64,000 bases of DNA from the NCBI GenBank assembly GCA_021014325.1, contig CM037458.1, positions 23,977,063 to 24,041,062 on the forward strand. The letters are read 5' to 3'. Below are positions 41,943 through 54,500 of this stretch, piece after piece. The stretch comes from Plazaster borealis (Eukaryota > Echinodermata > Asteroidea > Forcipulatida > Labidiasteridae). The translations under genes and the position numbers were made by a program. The notes beneath the pieces are model-generated. The model saw nothing but the letters and a program-made list of their open reading frames with translations. It did no database searches and was not told where the DNA came from. Within the stretch, counting starts at the first letter, position 1, and each line of letters starts with the position of its first letter.

Positions 41943-44439
41943 TGCGGGTTGTTGCAAGGGATTGAATGAGGAAGAGCTTAGATTTCTAGTCATGTATTGA
42001 TGTCGTTGATCGAGATCCTGGCTGCATGAAGTACTTTAAATGTTTGAATGAGTGTTTTGTAAAATGATACTGCCTTCATTCAAATTGAAGACGTTATAAG
42101 TTAGGCCAGGGGAAGATTTAAACCTGTTCCTAATGACTTCTGTAGGGTTAAACCGTCATTTCTTTCGGGCAGTTTACCCCCATTTTATTACTTGCATGCT
42201 ATCTTCTTGCAAACTGTCTTGGGATTATTGAACCTACGATGGAACTCAATCAACCTTCCCTATCAAGTCTTAGGTTAGACCAGGATCGATGTAAAGCTGG
42301 GATATTAAAAATAAAGCGATTGAAGAAGTAGATTACTCATATTAAATCTAATTAGAAAGTAATTAGATCAATAATACATTAACACGAACGGTCAAAAATA
42401 ACAAGAACTTCCTGTCAGTCTCTATGGAGATGGCTGGAGAGTATTGGATCCAATGATAATGAAAAGTTCGATTTGTAAGTCTATTTAAAGCACATCAACT
42501 CTTAAGTTTTAATCATCTTTGAAGAACAGCCGATCTTTTTTTTCTGAAAAAAAAAACTTGGAATGTTTTATATGGGATAGAGAAGAAGGTGAAATTCTCT
42601 AAGATATTGATTGCTGAAGAGAAGGTCTCGAGAACGGTAGCAAGGGCTCGCGTCGCGGTGAAGACGCCGCATGATTTAATGTCCTATAGCACTGTCGCTT
42701 TAACTCCAAAGGTCTCTATCAGATGTTTTGCTTAGCACAGTTGATATTCTGCTTAGTGTGAACATAATACCATTTAAATTGACATGTTTATTGATTATAA
42801 TATTTGTTTATCATATTCCTGCTTCCCATTCATGAACTAAGATCAGCGAGTGGAAAATTGTTGACAATAAACAGTTAACGTCAAAAGATCGATTAATTCG
42901 TGTTTAGAGTAAACACATCGTAAAGTTACGTTAATTCCTACTTGCTTATCCTTATCAGTGAAGTAAATAGTCGAATAAACAAATATCGAAACCCTGACCC
43001 CATGCAGAAGAAGATGCTGATGACGTAGTAGATTAATAATACCAGAGAGATCACGTGTGATCATTTTATAAAAAGTAATTTTTTTAAAGAGTTGTTTTCT
43101 GATTTTTTGTTTTGTTTTCTTGTGTCTTAGGTTGATCTCTGTGCATTAAATTCATATCAAGATGTCTTAGCATTTGATTTACTTAATACTCTTAAGAGTC
43201 TACTACAAAGGTCTAAAGCTCAACTTTTTTTCTTCCAGGTTTGTATTTTTTCAAAAATTACTTGAAGTCCTTTTTCATAAAGGTTGTAATTCGTGAAATT
43301 TGTTTCAAAAATACTTGAAATAAGTTTAGAATTTGTTTTCGACTCATGAGCGACTCATAACTCGGTTACGTCACTCTATCACGTGTAATCACCAAATGGT
43401 TTGAATTTTCTTGTAGTTGCTGCGACCTTATTTTCTTTCACTCCAACATGGCATTTATTTAGGGGAAATCTGTTTGCAGTTCATGCGCACATTGATTGAT
43501 TGGAAGGGTGCAATAAGCTATTTCTCATGGGACCATAGAAGGGGCAGTGGTAGAGGGAACATGCTCTGGTGAAGTTTGGGGGTGAATCACGTTTCATTTC
43601 CCCTCAACTCCTTACGGGGCCTGTTAAGGGCTTAGAAGTTTCTGGAGATAGTACATTCCCCTCCACTCAGTCCCGGCTAGATCATGTGGGGGTAATTTCA
43701 GGGGGCGCAGCAGTGCGTACAGATACTTCAAACGGTTGATTGGCAAATTAAAAACTGTTGCTAATATTTGTAGTTCTGGATGTTGTTGTTTTGGATTTGT
43801 CAGTTGTCTAGATATGAAGAGAAAATAGAACCAGTCCGGCTTGTGGGTTCAGACGAGTTAGTCACAAGTGTTGGCGCCGTAGTTTTCACCCCGTGAATGA
43901 CGTCAAAAAGTCCCCCTTCCCGACTCCCTTCACAATGTTTCGATTCTGCAGTCGTTTCGGAATAAACAGAAAACATCTGCACTTGAACAGTGACAGATTG
44001 TACCACCCATATGTAATTGTATGTCAATAATTATCATGAACAACATTTTTATTGCATCGTAACGTGAACCATGGAGGTACCCGTCAACTCGGAGTGTGGG
44101 TGATTTAGACATGTGAATTGTGTCAAGTTTTAAATTACAAGTAGGCCTATGTATATGTTTTATATCAAACATGAGATTCTGTTTCTTTCTTTTGAGGAAG
44201 ATGCAATTGCAATTTATTTAAGATGATCGCACGTGATGTTAATCTTTATTCTACGTTTTCAAACTGAAGAAGTAATTATTTCAGGCGATGATTTTGAGTT
44301 GCTTTCTGACGCGAGTTTTTGATTCGGACCACATTGTGTTAACCTATACATGTTAACTTGCTGTCCCAATACCAATGGTCATCACACCATTGGTCCTTCT
44401 GCTGCAACAGGTACTCTTGTCCAGATTTCTAATCTGAAC
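41943..44439. other. Intergenic, Hhex upstream flank
   Basis: A plus-oriented CTCF-like CAGGGGGCGCAG (43699-43710) and a CRE palindrome TGACGTCA near 43898. No gene. Confidence 0.4.
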
Positions 44440-45127
44440 ATCAATTAATAACACCTGCCTGATTAATTGTGTCATTAGGACCCATCTACGTATCAACACA
44501 TTGCCACTTGGTCATCCGTGTTTCCCTCATCACCTACGTCACTGCTGTGACATCCGCTCTAGACCAATCAGCAACTCAGAATGCTTCACTCGTGCCGAAG
44601 ACCCCGGATGTCATTGCTAAAGTGCGTAATTGACAGCGCCTGAATTAGAAACCAATTTGTCGAGTTGAAGTTGTGTATAGCCCCTCCCCCATGCCCGTGT
44701 GTGGTTCAGATGGTGGCGTTTGGGTGTAAAGGATCCACTCACAGAAACTTGCGTCCAGTGTTTGTCTACTTAGCTCTACATCATGACACAGAGTTGTAGC
44801 TAAACTGTACTACCCTATAGTCACAGTTTTTGATAACATACATGTACATGCACAGTCAATATCACATGGCGATACTTCAGCTCACTGTGAAGAACTGGAC
44901 ACCGAAGACTCAACCCTAACAAGCTGTAAAACTCCAACCAGTTGCTGTAGGATTGCTTTCATTGCCAGTTTTCTGCGGGGCATGTCTGTCTGATTTTACC
45001 TCTTCCTTCAGCAAAGAGATCGCGTGCTAAATTGTGTTATCGGCACTAATTAGTGTACGCTCAATCAGTACTACCCTCATGTTGGGGGGAAACTTACTCT
45101 GAACAAGTTGTTTTGGTTTTGCTGATC
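44440..45127 (+). promoter_or_regulatory. Hhex upstream and 5' leader region, candidate promoter
   Basis: No TATA box is evident. There is a CCAAT box (44564-44568), a CRE-like TACGTCA (44535-44541) and a C-rich GC-box-like patch near 44681-44696. A small upstream open reading frame, ATG at 45079 to TGA at 45102, codes for 7 residues and would sit in the leader. The start of transcription is not visible. Confidence 0.35.
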
Positions 45128-45569
45128 ATGACTACCTTACAATATCCAGGCCCACCACCACCGTCAAGCATGAACCTTCATAACTATCCCCATATGAACC
45201 ATCATCACCATGGATTGGTTGGGCAGGGTTTGTCGCCACTGGGAGCGCCTACTGCCATCCAACCTTTAAACTCTTTACACAATGGAACTGGACAACAACA
45301 TACCCCTTTCTATATTGATAACATCTTAGGCAGTAGATTGACCATGAACGGGCCAGCAAGACCTACACCAACTCTACCCAGTCCTACCTTCGCAACGCAT
45401 GTGAATTCACCGTATAATTCGTACTACGACCAGCCGGTGCACACGGGCCTGCCGGCTCCCACACCGATCAGCTACGGGTCTGGTGCGTTCTCGAGCCCGC
45501 CGCCTTACCCGTTCCCTCGCGGTGACTACGCTCACGGACTTATCGACAGACACGATCCGTACTCTAAAG
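45128..45569 (+). CDS. Hhex: Hhex coding exon 1
   Basis: Encodes residues 1-147 plus one base. It is rich in Pro, His, Tyr and Ser, typical of the HHEX repression region, with the eh1-like FYIDNIL at residues 61-67. The donor is GTATGT at 45570. The 3' part (45430-45569) is clearly more GC-rich than the intron that follows. Confidence 0.93.
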
Positions 45570-48500
45570 GTATGTGCATATTTCACAAATAATCAACATT
45601 TTCATTCTGTATTACTTTTCAAATTAACCTTTGGTTAGAAAAGAGTGTTACCTTTTCATAAAATAATTCGTATGAGTTTTAAGTTTGGACAAAGCACACG
45701 CAACAATTGTCCACTTCAACGAAAAATGTACTGTGCACTCAATTTTATTTAGTCTTAAAAGTTCAGCCAATATTGAAGTCAATTGACACTAATTAACATT
45801 GAAAAATCTATACCAGACGACACGAATATAGTATAAATAGTACTTTATTTGCCAAACAAATTCTGTCTGAGTTTCATTTTGCAATAGACAAAAATAATAA
45901 AGTCCTTTCATTCCGAATAAGTATAGAGATAGGAATGGGGTACGGTGTGGTTTTTGAGGTACTTGCTGCTGGATAATATTTCTGAACAATTTTGCCTCAA
46001 TTTTCTGAATATATTTGTATTCAAGTGCCATGTGGATTTTAGGTTTATAACAATCACTCGCCATCATCTTTAGTTATTAAAACATATTCATTGGGTTTAT
46101 CTCAAATATCACGCTACTGGTGCAGTTTGCTTTAGTCATATAAAAGTGTTTGACCATTTAAGCAATTTTAGTAACTTTTTTATTGTAACATAACCCACTT
46201 GTTAAAACATTTATGTGCAAACCAAATACGTTTTTCCTGCAACATCTGTACTCACTTTGTGGGTGTGTTCTTTCATTTTAATTTCAAAAATGACCGCCAC
46301 TTGTATTTGTCTTTCGAATTTACTTTCATAGTTTTGGAGAAACTCTAGTATTTTTAAAGCTGTTTTATGGTAAGATAGTTCTTTTATTGCCTTAGCATAC
46401 CAGGAAATGTAATATGATATTGATTGCAGTTCAAACATGGCTGTTGAGAGTCTGATACTGAGTTGGATTTCAGGAAATGTGCTGAGACAACCCGGAAATC
46501 TATTCTTATTAAAACCACCTAGATTTGATAAAAGATGCACACATTGTTGATTATACCAACGACAAATTGTTGTTTTATTTGCTTCACAGCTAGTTGGCGC
46601 CATGTCCATTAGCAGAAATCAAATCGATAACGGATATAAAAAGCTTTAGAAGAATAATTGGTCTATCGAAGTTATGAATTTGGATCATTGGATTGTGACG
46701 ACTCTCCAATTCTTCGTATTTTACACTTTAGTGACAACATGTTCGCCGTAAATATCCATAACAATGAGATTACCAGGCACAGTAGGTTTTTTTTAAGGAA
46801 ACTTTGATAAAAGTTGATTCAAACTGCCGTTCGTGAAACAATTGCATTTATTCACCGAACCATTGGGAAACTATCCTAATTAAAAGGACGAGCAAATTAA
46901 GGTAAAATGCGTGTGTTAGTTATTGGCAAATTTCATCTACAATAATGTTTGTTACATTTGCCTTATGGAAGTACTTTGTAATTTCACTGAATTTTGTTTT
47001 CTCTTTTACCTTCTAAACTTGAGCAAGCAAACGACCCTCAAACCATCGTTGTATATCATTTTAAGTTGGGAAAGCTGGTATGTAATTCAGCGTATAAATC
47101 AATTCCTAATTGTGGATTGTTATAGCAATATTGAGGTAATAATTTCAGCAGTGGACATGGCTTAAGATCGGCATTATCAGTTTAATAAGAATTGTATCAT
47201 TTCAAATAAACTGGGGTTGGGTTTTTTCGTGTTTTGTTTGTTTGTTATTTTGTGCAAATGATTGTCTGTCGGTTGCACGTGTCAAAACAATTACTCAGAA
47301 ATAAGACTGAAAGTAAATAAGATGACATATTTTGAGACGGACCATTTTTATCCTGATATCTTTGCCTTATGGTTTGTTTTAGTGAACGTAACTCCACTGG
47401 GAAAAATAAGTCAGGAAAACTTAAGGCGCCATGGATATGTTGTATATCCAATTCACTCGCACATTATATCTCGATTAGTTCCGGAATGTGTACAAAGAAT
47501 TTCCTCTCGTTGAGCTTATAGGAATAATCATCATCTTTCGCTTAAAACTGAGATCAGTTGTTATTACTTGTATGTCGGCAGCTATGATAGGCAAGGCAGT
47601 TAAATAGAGGGGGGGGGGGGGTTCCAGAACTCTGTTTCTATCATCTGGCTTAGTTGGTACCCAGCGCTCATGGTGACCAGCAAGTAAGCCCCACAGGAAG
47701 CTAACGATCAACTACTGCAGCACATTCTGAATCAGATTTTCCGTTGTGTCTCATCAATTCTCACAAGTGTTTCCGGCCTGTCATGTCATTGAGGGATGTC
47801 AAATGTTTGGATTGAGGGCTCTATTGCTTTCCTCCTTCGGCCTGTCTTATAAAACCCTAAGGTATTCTTGTAGGTAGTCCTGACGGCTTTGAAATGCACT
47901 TTTATTGACAACTGACGGGGGCATGTTGACCGGTATGGTTACACATGTGGTTCAAGGTGTAGGTGGGGATTTGGAACACGAAGCGGCTGAAGTTTAACTT
48001 TTAAACATAAACCTCTCAACCAACATTCGTGTATAAGTCATCAAGAAACATCTCCTTCAAAATTGAACCGATGCCAACTTGGTCGTCGAGGACAAATGAT
48101 GAATTGAAGAAATGTACAATATGATTAAATGAAGAACCTGCACTGGAGTTCGAAACACATTATCTGTCGTAATGATTGAAAACGAGCCAGATATCTTGTT
48201 GATGGTTTGCTAAGACTCTTATTAACTAATGCCGACTTAAGATTTGATTGATTAATGTCAGTGCTTGACTTTATAATAAATTATATTTGTCTAGATATTA
48301 TTGCTTGTTGACAGTGAAATTTTCAGTGCAAATCTTTCTCTCTGTTTTGCCAGTATCTAAACATTATTTCAACCACTGACAAGTATAGTATTTCAGAGTG
48401 AGGAAAACCCAAGACTATATATTTAGTTTCAAGTCAGCTCAGACTAGTTTCGATTATAACTTCAATTGCATTCGATAATTGAAAAGTACACTTTTAATCC

Positions 48501-51500
48501 TCTCACTCACTTTCAATCAAGAAATGCTCTTTTTAGGCCCAGATGATTTCTCCATTATATCCATACTTTACCACCAATACCCTAGTTCTGATTCTAAGCA
48601 TGTACACCAAAAGAGGAAGGTTGAATAATTAAGTGCCGTTTTCCGAACCGGCTATTTGTTCCTAGGTTCCCCGGTGTAGGAGATTCTCTTAACACTCCTC
48701 CTGCGAGTAAAACGCCGCGGGCAAAACAGTCTTGAAAATATGCCACATCGAGGAGGCCGTCATGGCGTTAAGTAGAAATAGAGCTTACTATACAAATTAT
48801 CCTATTAGACTATAACCTGTATTGGCGTTACACCATGGACTTAGTTGTGATTGATGACATGACGTGTGTAGTTTCCTTAACACATGTGTTGAGGGTTTTT
48901 TTCATACAACACAACAGACTATGGTCTGCCAGAGTTTAAGTTTAGTGTCTGTTCCAGCTGACCAGAGGGCATTTATATACTGGACATGACATCATCAAAC
49001 TGCTTACTAGAAATTATTGCTTACGAGCAAAGACTAACACAGAGAAGTCACCTCATTAATGTTTCCACTTTACTATAGGTTTCTAGTCTGGGCAAAATCA
49101 AGCCTCTTATTTAGTAAGAATGGTGTAAATGTATAGATCGACATTCTACAATGTACATTTTGACGACTCGTTAAAATGTAAAATGTACAATGTTCTGTGT
49201 ACAATTTATAAATTTATGATTACTTCGTATTTCTGTTCGAAATAGAACAATGAATAATTACTGAAGTTATCCTCCATTAGTCATAATTAATCATACTGGT
49301 TTGTTTTTTTCATTGTCTAACATCTTTATTCGTTTCCATGAACGAAGTTTAAATTTACTTTACAATTTTTGGAAATTTTGGTGTTACTTCAATCAGCGTG
49401 TTATTTTTATTTTTTTCTTCTTCTTTTTATAAGTTGTAAATTGATGCTTATCTTTACTGAAAGTGAAAATCAAAGAATGACAATTATGAAATTTACGGTA
49501 AAAAAACTACACATATGTATCATAAGTTACTGGATTACGCTTTAAATTTCAACTATATCGTTGGATATTTTTGTTTCGTTTTTATGAGTTTCATTTTGAC
49601 TGAAAAGCATTATTTGTTTCGATGAAGTGACATAAAACTGCACATCATTATTTTATTCCTTTCGATAACAAGTTCAACTACCCCTTGGAAGTTGTTGCTG
49701 TATTACTTTTTGAAGTATCCAAAAAACTTACAAGGATGAGAAATAGCCTATAGACGAGTCTACGTGAACGCGTTGGCAATGCCTTGTTAAAACCTTGGGT
49801 GTACTATCCAAATGTTTGAGCGGCCACGATCTGCAAACATCACACAAAGCTAAAATAAAACAAGAAGAGTCAATCTAAAAACTGGTTGCATGTGTCGAGA
49901 CAACAACAAAACACTCTCTGGGTTTGGCTTTCTTTTGTGCTTGAGGTACTACCCGTCTGTTCCGGAAGCTTGCCTCATCTACTGTACAAACCGGGCAAGA
50001 TCTGTCAGTCAAACTCCGCTCAGGGTATATACGGGAAAGACGAGCGATTCAACGGTAGGGCTTAACAACAAGCACCCGCTAACCAATCAACACGGGCAGT
50101 AATTGTCCAAGGTGTAATGTGTTTGATCGATTTGGCATTGTCCCTATTGTAGTGTTTTCGTTTTTAATGTGATAGGGGCAGTTTTTATAGCGCAAGTGTT
50201 GAAACTAATGTTTGCTTGATGATTTGTTCAATCCATTGCTGATGGGCCAATAATGGGTATTGTTTCCATTTCGGAAACAGTTACAGTATACATGCTAGGT
50301 GTGTCTCTATTTGGTCTGCCTGAACCGACCACACGCGGTGCATGATTATTTGTAACTTTAAACCCCTATAGTGTGTCAAATAGAAAACAAGTTCGTTTGT
50401 TTTAACTTCCAGAATATTATACCTGAACAAAAACATGTTTAACTTTTATTTATGAAGACGTTTTAGAAAGAGCAAATAAAAATGTTCAGTTAACTGAAGA
50501 TGTCCGAACGCAACTTTTTGTGCAGTGTTTTTCAGAAGTGTATAGAGGGCCTATTATTATTAAACAAGTTGAATTCCGAATGAAATAACCGATATGAATT
50601 ATGAACTGGTTTGTTACAACAATACGGTTTGTGACTTCACCTTTAAGTGTTCTATTAGAGGAAGGTATTGTAGACATTTGGATGTTGTCGCACGTAGTAG
50701 TTGATTGAACTAAGGAAGTGGGAATCATTCGATGCGAAGTACTCGATTGTTAACTTAATACAACGGACGGAAAACCACAGATAGCCTCGATACAATGCAC
50801 TAAGTGTAATGAAGCAGAGTTTGTCCAAACAAGTACCTTGCATATTTAATTAGCAATCATGTATCAACAGTTAACTAGGTTGTCTGTTCAGTTATAGACA
50901 GCTCATTCCAATGAGAAGTGTTTTCAAATAATTAAGAAGAAATCTCTTCCTTGGTGTCTTTATAATAGAAAGTATGGATAACGGAAGACTTTTTAAAAAT
51001 CTGAGATGTTCTTAGACATGTTTCCCTTAGCTGTACCCATTGTATAGATGTACGCCATCGTCACGGAATAATGACTAATTTAGGTCGATCAGAACATGGA
51101 GGAAGAATCCATGATCAGAAGTTCATTCGTTCATTCATTCATTGTTGGTTTATTCCTTAACAATTACAAAGCAGCCAAGGGCTGAGTTGCGGACATTTTG
51201 TACATCAATTCAAACGGATAAAAAGCAAGCAATATTATGATTTATGAGTTTTAAATATCGTAAACAGAATACAAAGGATGTCTCTCTTATGATGAAACAA
51301 AAGCCCACCGTGGTGACTGTGCAGAACTTGCCAAGGTTGTAAAGATTACTGAACATTGTGCAGACTAACCAGCCAGGTATTACTTCAGGTTATCAAATCA
51401 ACATCGTCTTCAAGGAACAATGTCTACCCAAATGCAACGTCATTCAATAAATATATAGGAATCAACCCATTCTTCCAATTGTTTCATTCTCTTTTTGAAA

Positions 51501-54500
51501 ACGAAAGTGCTATAAGTGTGAGGGTATTTTTATTTCTGGCGAACAAAATACTTCATGCATGTTACATACAGCTCTGTATAACAGAGAGAATAGTGCAAGC
51601 AGTTAATAACGACTCGTAGGCTATTTGAATTTTTGTTAAACCTTTGGAACTATAATTAGAACGGATCTACAGGACAAGCTCAGTGCTTAAAAACCACTTT
51701 ACTTCCCTTAGCTTGTAGTTTTTGTTAGATTCTTTAAACTTGCTTGGTCCGAAAAATAGCTCAGTTTAAATCACAGCTTTCTTACAGTAGAGTTACATAA
51801 ATCAAAACCAAAGCTAAGCTCAACTTTCAATGACCACGAAGCTGATAATCCCAACTGTGTTTCGTATAAATGTTGGCATTTTGATAAATCCTTTCAAGTT
51901 TGTATCCGTTCTTGGCAATGTTTCCAATCCAAATATTCAGTTGTTTTTGATTTCCTGGTAAAAGTGCAGCTTTTTTATCCTTTGTAGTTTATACAGCATT
52001 CTCTCGCTCTCTTAGTCAGTCTCTGTCGTGATTACATTACCATACTGACTATTGCTATCAGATTGAACTCACAAGAGCATTGCGGAAGTTTAGATTTTCG
52101 TTTAGCTTAAAGGGACAGCTTGGCGCCCCATGTAAACGGTTTTACCGAACCATAGTCTCAAAGAATTGATATTTTAGCTCCCCGTGACTAACGGAACCTA
52201 GTTTTGAGAAATCTCATCTGACAACGAATCAACATAATATCTTCCCCTCTGATCAAACCCTGTAGTAATAGAATCAACATTCTTGATATATCAAACTTAA
52301 ACAAAAATCCTTGTATTATCCTAGTTTTCTTGACGGTGCTGTTTTAGTGTCACGAGTTCTTATTGTGGTGAAAGTATTGCGGAAACGCAAAATTGAGGAT
52401 TGAAGATCAAATGCAAACTTTACTACCAATTCTGCACCTCCTTTAACGCCTGAACAAACTGGTCATAGATTGAACACAAAAAGCGCCTGTATAAAGCACT
52501 TAGATATCCGTCTCGGAACGCTACCGTCAGGAAATTCTAACCCTCTCAGGGTTCAAGCTGGATAGTCAAGATAAAAAGTCCGATCGGAAAGCACTCTGTA
52601 TCGAGCGGATGTGATGCACGGCCTAGCAATCAGGCAGTGGACGTAGCCTGTACCGCACCGGGCACCACGTCTCGCAGACCCGGGGACGCACGCACACTGC
52701 TCCCCAAGCAGCTTGCACGAGAGATCTTGTTTATTGATGAGCCAAAATTGGGGAAATTATTCGAATTAGACAATCCGTACAGATCACTTCCCGGAGTCCA
52801 AGGGACTTTGTTCGGGCTTTGGGTAGGCCTAGAACATCCGATGAGTGCTGCCCGCTTCACTTCTTCGTTGTGGATAACAAGGGGTTGAGTGATGTGAATG
52901 TGTGTGTGTGTGACTTGCTGGAATTACAGACAAGTTTAAAATTGTTCATCATCATCAACATAACTCGTTGTCCATTATTTATAAAAGATTATGCTTGGAA
53001 CCGCAATATATGGGGGTGTTGAATGACTATTTCAGTGAAGAATTGAGATTAGGAAAAGGTCAGAATTAATGAAATAATAGTCCTTGGGGTTCATCGATTG
53101 TTTTCATAAGTTGGGTTGATAAACTTGTTGAAAGTTACTCTTGATGAAAAATTGAATAAGTCATTTTTTTCCCCAAAAGTGTTTTCGCTGCAATGTTTGT
53201 GTTCCTTGGGGGCCATCTTAGAAACGTTGTTGAGCGCTATCCGTTTCTGAATAACTATTCATTAATTTTCTGATTTAAAGCACGATCTTTAACCTTTCGA
53301 CCTATAAAGATCCTAGCCACCCAGTCGGAGTACTTAATCATTTCAGCCTTATGTTTTTATTTTTCAAACCTTGGGCTGCCTTGACAAAAAATGCCATCTC
53401 ACCTCAGCGTATGATGTGAGGGTATCGGTATGCTAGCTCCACTCATTGCAATACCTAACGCCTTACCACAAAATGCCGCCTGTAGTCAATCAGTCGCCAG
53501 CTTTCTTTGTGCCTATCACATGTTTTCAAAAATTGACAATTTCCTCTCGTTATGATATCCTTAATGGGATATTCAGAGGTAATGTCCTTAGTTTTCTTCG
53601 TGTAGGGATGTTAGAAGATGGGAATCAGGAAAGAGCTATTCAAACAATAGAGTTGATATCTTTACCCACCGGGAACAAACTGCTGGCAAAACGGATAAGA
53701 AATATTATTCGCATAATTTGAGATCACAATGCCGCCCGGGGACCATTCCATAATTCATAGACAAGTAGTGAGAGATTAGCAGTCAGTGTGGTTGTCACTG
53801 TTTCACCCATTGAAGTAGCGACTTTTTCGACTAAATACAACCTTCCTACATGTATAGAGTTGGCGTTATACACTACTAAAGGATAGGTTTTTTTGTTTTA
53901 ACAGCATTTAAATGAAATAAGCTTGATGTCTTTTATTGAAAAAGAATACGATATTTAGGTGAATAATTGATTAGGTTTAATTCTGATAATTTGTACAAAA
54001 GTTTCAAAGATTTATAGGTGATTTTGTTTACTGTTTCATGCATTTATTAGTCTTCATCAAGCAACTGGAATAATAGTTTGATCCACTTTTCACTCTTGTT
54101 AAACGAAATGACTTCTGCGGGATTCGAACCATGTTGCATCGACACGATCGTTTCAGCGTTTGACTGATCATCCAATTTAGCTATAATTTTGTTGTTCTTG
54201 TTATTGTTCCAGGAAAGCCGTTCCTCTGGAACCCATTCATACAGAGACCGCTACATAAACGGAAAGGTGGACAGGTTCGGTTCTCTAACGACCAGACTAT
54301 GGAACTGGAGAAGAAGTTTGAGAGTCAAAAATATCTGTCTCCACCAGAGAGAAAAAAACTCGCCAAATTGTTGCAACTCAGTGAACGACAGGTAATTATT
54401 TGATTTCACTAAGCCCCCCCCCCCGTGCCACTCTCTTACCTCTACTGATCCCAAGACATTCGAATCCCGAGACTGAGAAAAAAAAAACGGTTTTGGTAAG

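Larger units (their letters stand above)
45570..54212 (+). other. Hhex intron 1 (8.6 kb)
   Basis: A phase-1 intron from GTATGT to TTGTTCCAG. It is AT-rich. Contents I can point to: an imperfect hairpin at 49142-49199, a minus-oriented retroelement 3' end (51130-51350), a GC-rich island (52600-52870) and a minus-strand tRNA-like sequence ending 30 bases before exon 2. No nested gene is recognised. A 132-codon ATG-initiated minus-strand frame (46211-46609) is about what chance allows. Confidence 0.85.

Noticed and set aside
45053..45592. Hhex start at 45053 and end at 45592
   Set aside because: 45053 is GTG; the first ATG is at 45128, and the reading past 45569 is intron.
46211..46609. 132-codon ATG-initiated minus-strand frame in Hhex intron 1
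   Set aside because: AT-rich, no domain; one or two frames of this length are expected by chance in 64 kb.
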